The translations under genes and the position numbers were made by a program. A DNA stretch of 64,000 nt from Sipunculus nudus (taxonomy: Eukaryota; Annelida; Sipuncula; Golfingiida; Sipunculidae), in contig CM049312.1 in assembly GCA_026874595.1 (NCBI GenBank), positions 25,473,956 through 25,537,955 of the forward strand. Direction: 5' to 3'. The notes under the pieces were generated by a model. It had not been told where the DNA came from and searched no databases. It saw only the letters and a program-made list of their open reading frames with translations. Below, piece after piece: positions 25,781 through 34,376 of this stretch (position 1 is the stretch's first letter; each line of letters opens with the position of its first letter).

Positions 25781-26224
25781 GCTTCGGCATGACGGCTTGA
25801 TACCTTGGCCATGTCCGCAAGAAGGAACAGGTAATCTTTTTTACTCAAGGAGTTTTTATATGTTTTCAAATCTTTTTTGGACTCGGCTGAGAACTCCTCC
25901 AGCTGCGAGTGTTGAATGGTACAATACCTTAAGATTGTATAAGTTGTATATTTTAGTAAAATAGTGTTCAATTATAAATTTGTTTATTTATGATGAGGCA
26001 AAATAAATGTCATCGAGATTAATAAGAACCTCTCGAATTGGTATTTTATTAAACGGTTACAAAGCTAAAGTGCACTGAAACTGACAAGTTTACTTTTTTT
26101 TTTAGAATTAGAAATGGCGCCTAATGGGGGATTGGAAGAGGCAGTTCCAGGACCAAGCACAGAGGCCCCTCAAACAGTGGAAAGACCAGAACTGGACACA
26201 GAAAACCCGTACTTAATCTCCTAG
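16211..26224 (+). CDS. Gene A: CUB/EGF-like single-pass membrane receptor (9 exons, 364 aa)
   Basis: Spliced CDS from exons 16211-16271, 17170-17321, 22347-22563, 22813-22941, 23446-23586, 24767-24895, 25315-25411, 25781-25830 and 26106-26224; total 1095 nt with every join in frame. Order: signal peptide (residues 1-20), CUB domain (about 26-143), three 8-cysteine EGF modules of the MEGF/scavenger-receptor type (144-186, 187-233, 234-276), one transmembrane helix (about 287-307) and a 57-residue acidic, proline-rich tail ending NPYLIS. Several N-x-S/T sites lie in the extracellular part. Likely role is a plasma-membrane binding or adhesion receptor; the ligand is unknown. It is the first of three tandem paralogues and its stop lies only about 1 kb before gene B. 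Domain calls rest on motif reading, not on a profile search. Exon structure is strongly supported by the two paralogues; exon 8 is the weakest. Confidence 0.88.
16272..16277 (+). promoter_or_regulatory. GC-type 5' splice site, gene A intron 1
   Basis: GCAAGT directly after AAG. The first intron of genes B (27340) and C (39988) uses the identical sequence. GC donors are a minor class of spliceosomal sites with a strict AG|GCAAGT consensus, which this matches exactly. Confidence 0.75.
16757..17042 (-). repeat. tRNA-derived SINE in gene A intron 1
   Basis: On the minus strand it begins GGGGGCGGTGATATAATGG, continues with GGAGGTCACGAGTTCGAATC (B box GAGTTCGAATCC near 16979), and has a body of about 230 bp. 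It ends about 130 bp before gene A exon 2. Confidence 0.6.
17170..17321 (+). CDS. Gene A exon 2: CUB domain, first half
   Basis: Acceptor ACACAG and donor AAG|GTATGT. Enters in phase 1 and leaves in phase 0. It encodes CPSEEQVL, then FVSPGF, then YPNNQVCLW and VPAGK, which is the N-terminal half of a CUB fold (Cys, G-x-SPGF, YP, C-x-W). It carries an extra cysteine (residue 37) not present in genes B and C. Confidence 0.88.
17391..17471 (+). repeat. Truncated copy of a small inverted-repeat element
   Basis: CCGCTTAGACGACCATCTCG and a right end CTCGGTTTTACTGT match the right half of the 162-bp element at 43249-43410. Confidence 0.5.
17472..19300. other. Gene A intron 2, left part
   Basis: Holds (TA)n at 17765-17814. 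Nothing else recognised. Confidence 0.5.
17765..17814. repeat. (TA)n microsatellite
   Basis: About 50 bp of TA dinucleotides followed by a short TG stretch. Confidence 0.95.
19310..19950. repeat. CCGTA/AACGTGG-rich block, possible non-autonomous transposon
   Basis: Words such as GCCGTAGGA, GCCGTAAG and AACGTGG recur many times in both orientations over about 640 bp, giving internal inverted pairs (for example AACGTGG at 19569 and CCACGTT at 19725). Composition differs sharply from the surrounding AT-rich intron. Ends are not defined. Confidence 0.4.
19951..21912. other. Gene A intron 2, middle part
   Basis: Holds a C run at 20809-20822, a G run near 21066-21083 and (TA)n at 21177-21214. A 76-codon frame starting at 20868 has weak likeness to a CUB second half but was not accepted. 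Confidence 0.4.
21913..22030 (+). repeat. tRNA-related SINE fragment, copy 1
   Basis: CTTTTCTAGCAATGTGGTTA (A-box-like) is followed by GGGTTCGAATGC (B box) and ATTTTAACCTGAGCAAAATG. A second copy begins about 290 bp downstream. Confidence 0.45.
22203..22310 (+). repeat. tRNA-related SINE fragment, copy 2
   Basis: CTTTTCTGGCGAAGCGGTTG, then GTTCGAATCCCAGATCGGC and TTTCCCAGAGCAATTTGT, aligned with copy 1 at 21913. It stops just before gene A exon 3. The A-box to B-box gap is too short for a working tRNA. Confidence 0.45.
22347..22563 (+). CDS. Gene A exon 3: CUB domain, second half
   Basis: Acceptor TTTCAG and donor TTG|GTGAGT. The 217-nt exon encodes YLRLTVMSFDTEKCCDKLRI, an LRG turn, and the closing strands NFTSDERDGDKGFRIIY. 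The FDTE, DKLRI and TSD...GF..Y positions are CUB hallmarks. Adjacent cysteines (85-86) replace the usual single third cysteine. Confidence 0.9.
22813..22941 (+). CDS. Gene A exon 4: EGF-like module 1
   Basis: A 129-nt phase 1-1 exon between ACTGTAG and CAG|GTAATC. It encodes an 8-cysteine module with CPFDTYGIGC at the start, then CTCRHGYTGPRCE. It matches exon 4 of genes B and C in length and cysteine spacing. Confidence 0.9.
23446..23586 (+). CDS. Gene A exon 5: EGF-like module 2
   Basis: A 141-nt phase 1-1 exon, acceptor TTTTGCAG and donor GAG|GTCAGT. It encodes CKAGRWGHGC, CPATCADPGAC and GCQPGHLGSRCD, the MEGF-type variant seen in exon 5 of all three paralogues. It contains an N-N-T glycosylation site. 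Confidence 0.9.
23990..24600. repeat. CGTAC/CGTAGG-rich block, possible DNA transposon remnant
   Basis: Starts near TCGTACGTTCCC and ends near AATAATCGTACGAATA, giving inverted TCGTACG ends. Inside is a frame beginning MAAMEVVEVEEKSESQSAKE (from 24030), open to TGA at 24235-24237, with CxxC (FCEKCGRK) near its end. Protein-like but unrecognised. It lies in gene A intron 5. Confidence 0.35.
24767..24895 (+). CDS. Gene A exon 6: EGF-like module 3
   Basis: A 129-nt phase 1-1 exon, acceptor TTGTCAG and donor AATG|GTAGGT. It encodes CPPGSYGLDC, then CARGCEGRC and CHCLPGYDGHRC. The counterpart is present in gene B and absent from gene C. Confidence 0.9.
25315..25411 (+). CDS. Gene A exon 7: transmembrane segment
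   Basis: Acceptor GTGCAG, donor GG|GTCAGT, phase 1 in and phase 2 out. It encodes a short juxtamembrane stretch (GFPRGQVYYQ) followed by about 21 hydrophobic residues, AMCALAVGFVVTLVFL and onward, and a lysine stop-transfer residue. Reading past the donor would instead give about 19 more residues and a stop. Confidence 0.85.
25716..25774. repeat. (TA)n microsatellite abutting gene A exon 8
   Basis: About 59 bp of TA directly before CTGTAG, the acceptor of exon 8. Confidence 0.95.
25781..25830 (+). CDS. Gene A exon 8: cytoplasmic linker
   Basis: A 50-nt exon, phase 2 in and phase 1 out, needed to join the transmembrane exon to the last exon in frame. It encodes LRHDGLIPWPCPQEGT. The donor ACAG|GTAATC is good; the acceptor ACTGTAG follows a 59-bp TA repeat and has no pyrimidine tract. 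Genes B and C have a small exon of the same phase here, but the amino acids differ. Confidence 0.65.
26106..26224 (+). CDS. Gene A exon 9: tail and stop codon
   Basis: Acceptor TTTTTTTTTAG; phase 1 entry. It encodes an acidic, proline-rich tail starting ELEMAPNGG and ending ENPYLIS before TAG at 26222-26224. Gene B ends NPYLYD and gene C ends EHPYN, so a C-terminal proline-tyrosine pair is conserved. Confidence 0.82.
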
Positions 26225-27278
26225 AAGGCTAAGCTGAATGTGCCGGATATAGGACGATGATTTATTTGTTGTTCCAAAGTAACAGTTGATCAAATGACAA
26301 ATAGTCTGATACTTGACTACTGATGAAAGAATAAGAACATTGGTAGAACACAGAAATGTCTTTTCCGATCATGCTATTCATATGTAAATTTATCATTCTA
26401 TTTGATAATCCCTTAAGGAGCGATGTGAGTGTGTGATTTTTGTTTATGATATACTAGCTATATCATTATGATAACTGTCTATGGGGAAGTAAATACGAAA
26501 CGCAGTCTCTTCTTTGTAGTCGTATAAATACTCTGGAAACTACGCTTTTGAGACTTTTGACATAGATTTTAGCACAGGATCCCTAAATCATTCTTGTAAA
26601 TAAGGTTAATGAAGTTGTACCCCTTTGATACCGTGAGTATATTTGTAACACAGCAAGAGTGAAGTTGTAACACTATGTGACTGTAATTATGTATGCAAAT
26701 TCAGAACTAGTCACGTGCTTTTAGTATGAAAGTTGGAATGCTTGATTTCCTGTGAGGTGCAAACATTATCATATGTGACAGTGATATCGATATCCTCTGT
26801 GGTCTTTCCCTGACAGCGCACCTCACAAACAACCCCTTACCCCCCCCCCCCCCCCCCCCCCAAAGTGCCGGCCTCATTTCATGGTCGGAATAACAAAATA
26901 TATAACTTACGTTGTGGAAGCTGATAGGCCGGGAATTTAGGACGGGGGGGGGGGGGGGGGGGACACGCAGTTTCCAAGATGACGTACGTAATTCATGCTG
27001 CCCCGACCAAAGTCTTGACCCTTAGCTTAAGACTGGTCTCTGACAGTCCATTGTGGTACGTTTGTTGCATCCTTCTTCCTAGGAACTGCGTGTGCGGCGG
27101 TACGACGAATGGAAGTATTTAAAGATTAAACAGATGATAAGTACATTGCTGAATCAGATAATCCTGAATACCAAATATCCAGGCCCTACATCACACAGTC
27201 CTAATCTTGGTCCAAGTAAAGTACTCCAGTGTTATACTCCTGTGTGGTTTACCAAGTGTCAGGCGTCGTGCTGTAATA
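26225..27278. other. Spacer between genes A and B
   Basis: Contains the 3' untranslated region of gene A and the presumed promoter region of gene B. No clear AATAAA or TATA box was picked out. Two homopolymer runs, C22 at 26840-26861 and G19 at 26944-26962, lie 320-440 bp before the ATG of gene B. Confidence 0.5.
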
Positions 27279-27339
27279 ATGGAGGTCACTCGCATGTTAT
27301 GTTACACCATCCTTCAAGCCCTATGCTGGCAAATACAAG
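27279..27339 (+). CDS. Gene B exon 1: start codon and signal peptide
   Basis: ATG at 27279 (MEVTR), with a second in-frame ATG five codons on, then the hydrophobic stretch MLCYTILQALCW. It is 61 nt like exon 1 of genes A and C and also ends AAG|GCAAGT, a GC donor. No canonical GT donor is available in frame, which supports the GC site. Confidence 0.75.
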
Positions 27340-30300
27340 GCAAGTAGTAAACGAGTAACATATATAGGCACAAAATACTCGTTTTATTTCCTTAACTTTT
27401 CAAGAATTATCATGCAAGCACTATCGAAACTTAAGTGTCAGTGGCGTGTGTATGTGTAATAGAATTTAAATACCCCTGACGTACAGATAAAACATGGCTT
27501 CATGTGAGTGTATTGATTTGGTCTTAACCTAATTCCTACGTTACTACGGAGCCAAGGAGACGACATGGTCAAATTATTTATTAATCCGTGCGCTAATCCG
27601 TGCGCACGGAATGTTAATAGATCAGCCTATAAGTCTTCCATCTTGGAAAGGCTCTGTTTAGTAATTCGTACGCACGGATACTAATAGGTCTGCCTATAGG
27701 TCTCCCACCTTGGATAGCCTCGGGTTAGTAATTCGCGCGCACGTGCGCATAATTAATAAATATTTTGACCATGTCGCATCCCGGGATCCGTAAGTTATAA
27801 AGTGAACTTTTCAACATTTTTTTAATTGTTATATTTGTCGAAGCATTTTTTTCTCAGATTGAAACAAATCACAGCGTAAGAAATTAAAGAAATAAATAGA
27901 AAAATAATCACATTGTGTGACGTCTGTGCTCGCAGTGCAGAGATGTCATTCATGTTTACATATATATTCGACAGATATTATGCCAGCTAAATTACATTAC
28001 GGTTTATGTATTACGTAAATCTGAGAGACTTGCTGACTTGTACAATATGTTATCAAGTAAATAACAAACCTATTTTATCAGTGTATTTTACCGCGAACGG
28101 ACCATTAGAAAATAAAAGCAGGGTACTTTAATAGGGGTAAGCGGTGTGTGTCCAGCGGAAGAACAAATACTGACCGGGTACAGTGGAGATTTCGTTTCGC
28201 CTCGTGTTGATGAGCTGGTTTTGCCTGATGACGTCACAGGGAACCCTGTGGGGAATCCTCAGCCAGGCTACCCAAACAATGCGATCTGTGTATGGAAGAT
28301 CGATATTCCTCAAGGGAAGGTAGGAAGTTTCCTGATGTTTACATGCTTTACATATGTGGTACTATTTCTTCCGATTTTATGCCATACAAGAATACTGTTC
28401 TATAGATTATTTAAACAAAAGAAATAAGGTGAAAGCGGCCAATTTTTTTCTGTCTCTTTCACGGTCAAAACACAACAGATGGAATCTTGATAAAAATTAA
28501 ATAAATTGCATCATAAAATGATGTATATGATGAACACAAAATTTAGTCAATGTTCCATGCCTGAAAGAATTTCTTGAGGGAGTTAATGCCATTGCACAAA
28601 TTAACAGCATTACCAATGACCTGGTCCCGTTTGCTAAATAAAAATGATCTATGAAAAATGGCAGAAGCAAACCCATAGAACTATAATTGTTTCTATGACC
28701 TTAATTATCCGAGTGATTGCGGTACCATATAGAAGTGGCTGCGCATTACAATACACATTCGTAAGAAATTCAAGAGTAGGAAATCGCAGAATTTTGTTGC
28801 AAATTTTTAGGTTTTTGTCATTTTATGCATCGTCTGAAACTGTAAGCAAGGGTATAAAGTCACAGTGTGGCGTACGAGAAGCGGAGACTGGTAACTTTGT
28901 GTTAATTATTGTAAACACAAAATACACATCGTTTGCAAACAATTGCACGGATTCGTCTTGTCGACAGAGATCGTCCTTCCCAATTGAATGCTACGAATTT
29001 TCTACGATTTATTTACGAATGTCGAAGCAAATCGTAGGAATTCGTTGCATATTGCAGAATAAAAATAAAGTATTGTGTAAAAAGTGATTTTAAAAGTTTA
29101 TATTTTGAGATATGGTCTAGAAGAAAACACGCCTGCATCATACATTCTCTTAAGCAATAATAAAGTATTGGATGACTTGATTATCTTCTATTCTTCTATA
29201 CTAAAGACTTGAACAGGGAACGGACTAGCTCCTTTGGTAGTATGCCTTGTATCAAGCACAGTTATTACAAACTTGCATGAATATCAAGCCAGGAAAGTTA
29301 TACATAATATTGATTGATGTAAGTAAATTGCCCATATTTAGAACTTTAGTAAAAAAAAGCCTAAGAATAAATATAATTAATTGTTATTTTTGTAGTGTTT
29401 ATTTACAACTGTATCCTACAGACAGTGTCATAAACAGGATGAAGATTCAGCATAAGGGTTGAATTTAGAAATTTACTGTTTATGTGACTCCCCTCTTCGT
29501 ATTTAATTGTATTAAATGGTCTTTCATGCCACGCCTATACAAACCATCCTAGTTAGGAATTTCTTTTCGGATACCTAATAGTATGTTTTTAATGAGGTTG
29601 TGAAGGCGCTTGCTGAGTTTAGCGTGAATTTTGTGCTCTGAGTTGTCCATGGATTCCCCGTTAATTTTGCTGCTTGTTTACTGAACCATAACTGCACTGT
29701 CCATCAGCTATAACGGTTAAGGCAGTCAATAGCATAAATGTCAAATCGATAAACCAGCTTAAACAGTAAGAGCTTATTCTCCAATGTTATACTTACAGTC
29801 ACGTATGTTTTGAGAATTTGTTAAATAAAATACATGGTCGCTCCTTCCCTGTTTATTATAGAACTTGTGCACAAACACTGCAAGGAAACTCGGTAAATAT
29901 TTATGAGGGAATCTGTCATATCAGCCATTTAAAACAATCGTTTCCTCGTATGTTCAATTGTTGATGTTTTCATTGAGCAGGAAATTTATTTCAGTGTAAT
30001 TTATCAGCAAGTGCACGTGGACCAGCCCCAATGTATGTGTGCATTTAATTAAACTTATCATTTATACAAAAATACTTTACTTATGAGGTGCTTAATTGGA
30101 TCCATACCTTGTCTTATGAAGGGTGTCTATAATAAATTAGGAAACGATCGTAAGCCGCATATTTTGTGTGGTAAAATAAATTTATAAAATTTTTCCAAAC
30201 TTTCAGATTTACACGCAACTACAAGGCCCAGAACTCGACTTACCTAGTGAAAATAAACTATATTTCATTGATGGAATAGTTAATGATATATTTCAGAACA

Positions 30301-33064
30301 TTAAGCATTAAACATTTGATGCACAGGACTTAAATTGAGATCGTCTAAACAGCTTCATAAGTTTTCATAGGGTATACATTTAATCAAAGTTTTGAACATG
30401 ATATAGAATGCTATGGATATTTACCCTTTTTCGCGAGCTCCGTTGCAGAATTGTATAAAGCTTATGCGAAATACCAGTGGTCGAGCTATGATATATGGTT
30501 GGGCACATTGCGTAGAATCGTACTTACATGAGTACAACTGTGCCGGTTAGGAAATGTAGGTAAAGATATCCTTTTCCCCACAATCCACTGGAGATTTTAA
30601 ATGCAACATTAGCGTAGAGACAAATGTGGTAAATGTATTGGATAAGGAATGTATTAAAGCAAATCACAAGTATATGGATTGGTTTATCATAAGGAACTCA
30701 CTTAATAAGTATTATGTTGTGCATGTGCATGTGCAATGTAAACAGAAGGGGTTTCCCTGACCTTTGGCAATGTTGACGTTTTCAATTTTGACGTTTGGCA
30801 GTTAAAACATGTAGTCCAGACCGTCCTACAATGCTTAACTGAAAAAGGTCCAATTTGTACAGAAAGGATCTCTTGCGGAAGAGTGATGGCTGTATTAAAA
30901 GATACTGCCACATGGCGGCAAATCAAATAACTAATTTATGGTGCGACACCGACTTATGCCTCAATATATATGAGCCAAGACAGATGTTAACAACATAGTT
31001 ACTACAACCAAGGCAAGAAATTAAGTTTTAATTATACATATGTTAGTGTGAAATACAATTACTGACGTTTTTGAACAGGCGTCCATTGGCCCTGTGTTGA
31101 TTGACTGTGTTGATTGACTCGAGGGTACCCAACAAGATACTTTAATACAACATGTTAGTTAATTAGGTGTGTCTCCATGCATGTGTCAATGCATGTTAAA
31201 TGGAAAAGGTATAGCCATGCATTGACCACGGGTGTAGGTTTTTCTTTTGTGTTCCGTAAACGTGTATTATGGACAGACCATGTGATATGTGGTCTGATCA
31301 CGACATCTAAAGCTCAATGATGTATCTGACGCGTGTATCTGACTATTTGTTGTGGGATCTGAGGTTCTTTGAAGGCACTTCATTTGGGTCAAAAATAAAT
31401 AAATAAATACATAGTCTGACACTAGATGGCAGGTACTGCAAGTCTAATGTAAACCGACTGCAGCAGATTTTTGCTTTTCGAATTGTATATATGTATATTT
31501 TTTATATTTTATTTACAGTATCTGAGAATAACTGTGGTTTCGTTTGCCACTGAAAACTGCTGTGACAAGCTTCGGATATACAACAGTGACGGGACCAAGT
31601 TAAAGACGTTTAGAGGGATCATCCCGAGTGGACGGTATATTGACCTAAGGACAGACTCCCAGAGTATTGTGTTTAATTTTACATCTGACGATTCCCACAG
31701 TGACAAAGGCTTCAGAATAGTGTACAACTTGATTGGTGAGTGAATGTGAAATACATATGGTTCTCTTGTTCGAAGCTGAAAAAAAATCATAAAGCCAACT
31801 TTGTGCTAAACAAGCTGAAATTTTAGATTGATTTTTAAATTTCCTTTTTATTTTCTGTTATGCATTACTTGGCATGACTCGGCGTCTGAGGGAAGAGTTA
31901 CTTATATATCAAGGTTTCTATGTATTTTTATTTCATTTCTCAGGGAGGTATTATTTTATTTTTTTTTTTTTTTACTTTGTTTGATCATGGTTTGTCTGTT
32001 TGTCTTGTTGCAAATTTACGCAAAACGTTATGAGCGGATGTCAGTGAATTATTGTGAAAGTTTAGGGTATTACTATTAACAAGTTTTCTTTTGGTTAAAA
32101 AAATATCTGTTGCAAAAAAGCAAGAGGATTTGAAAACAGCGTATATCCCTATATTAGCTCTTTCCTTCAAACAATTTATTAAGTGCAGGAAATTCGGGTT
32201 ACCATCTTATAAGTTTTATCAGTTTACTATTATTGTTAAAACATACTGGATATACTTAGATCTTATATCTTTATATAATTTTTTTTTTCACCATTTTTGT
32301 TATAGAGTGTCCTTCCGGAAAATTCGGCGCTGGGTGTGTTTCCCGATGTGCACCAGGCTGTGACGACATATGTGAAGTAGCAACCGGGGATTGCACGTGT
32401 CGCCCTGGATACCGGGGATCACAATGTGAAAGCCGTAAGTTGATCCTCGAGGCTATTCTTTTTTTATACCCTGAGAAAGTGAATAGTAGTAAACATTTCA
32501 GGCAAACGAGGCAAAAAGGGAATTTCTTTGGCTGAGAGAATGTTTACCAGTGAAACCCCGGGAAAAATTGTTTGTTTCATTTAAATCAGATTTATAGACT
32601 TGATCAGATTTCATGTCGTTTGTTTCATTCAAATCGATATAATTGTGATAAAATCTAAAAATTATATAAAATTTATTTTCCAAAATTCTTTTTATTCTTC
32701 ACTTCTCAACCACTTTTTATTTAACATTATTTAACATAAAAATAACAATTTTCGCATTGATTGTCATGAAACGACATTGAGGAAACAACAATATGTATAG
32801 GTAAGTACGGAAGGTATCCACCAGGGGGCGTTTAATTCAACCTAAGAAATCTGGCATAATGCCTGGGTGTTAGTCAGGATACGTTTGATTTTTTTTTTTT
32901 TTTCAAATAACAACCAGCATATATATAAATACAACAGTATGTCTAAATCTGCTGCAAATATCCAGTTTTGCCTATGAACGCACAAATAAAGAATAGCTTT
33001 ATTAGGTTGAATGATACCATGATTATATGATCATAATATAATGTTATAATATAATGTTGCTAAG

Positions 33065-33156
<92 letters not shown>

Positions 33157-34291
33157 CAGTGAGTATACGAAACGAACGGCAGCTCCCACCTAATCACTGA
33201 ATCCTGGCTATGCCCCAAACTAAGAGTTTTTCAACAGTTATTTGTTTGTCATCTGTTCACAGTGTGCCAACTCGGTGAGTGGGGGAGGAATTGCAGGAAG
33301 AAGTGTTCTCCGACCTGCGCTGACCTCGGATCATGTTCACTCGAGGACGGAGGGTGTCATGGCGGATGTAAGCCGGGGTACATAGGCCGTCAGTGTGACA
33401 TCGGTCAGTTAATACTAAAAAAACACTATCTGTAGGCGTGATAAAAAATAGGTTTTGTGTTATTACTGCCCAATATTTTAAGCATCACAAGGTTGGAAAT
33501 ACCGAGACAAACGCAACTGAAACACTTGCTTGTAAAACTACATAATCTGGTTTGACGTTTATTTTACCTGAGCTTATAGATAGAACCATGTGTAATTGTT
33601 AGGGCATTTGAATCTTTAAAATCCTGAAATTAATAAAGCTCAGAAAAACTTATTATTCCTATTCAAGTTTAAATTCATCCCGTGTGTGTATATTTAAGCT
33701 TCCTTCCTTTTTATCGTCTTGTTAAGTGTGCCCAGGAGGAACTTACGGCGTCAGCTGTAGATCACGGTGCGGCCGAGGCTGTGAGAGTATATGTAACGCA
33801 TCAACGGGCCACTGCCATTGTCTCCAGGGGTTCAAAGGTCAATTGTGCAACGCAGGTGAGGTGTACATGTTAGAACGTGCCACTTATATAACTAATCCTT
33901 ATACATATGCTCTAAAAATGATGTGATAAAGACGGAGACTTTTATTATTAAAAACATGCGTTTTACAAGAAATTTGTTAATAAAAGTGTGTGTAAAAATG
34001 GACATTTTCAGATATGCAGCATTCATGGGTTCAAAACAAAGTTTATATTTACCAAAATGTAGAAAATCTTCTAAGCTTTAAGAAAATGTATACTTGAAGG
34101 GTTCCTAAGCATCTGATTGTTAAATGCCAAGTAGGTTAGGTCAGGCGGGGAGGGGGGGACCAGTCTTGCTACCTTAAGGATTTCCTTTATAAACCTGAAC
34201 AATTTGCAGACTCCTTTGTTTAACCTTAAACGTCTCTCGAACTAGGCCTGTAAAATACTTCTGGAGTTATTATCTAAAATACACACCCATG

Positions 34292-34376
<85 letters not shown>

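Noticed and set aside
28644-29087. A 147-codon frame in gene B intron 2
   Set aside because: No domain, no signal peptide, basic low-similarity sequence inside a repeat-like CGTA-rich block.
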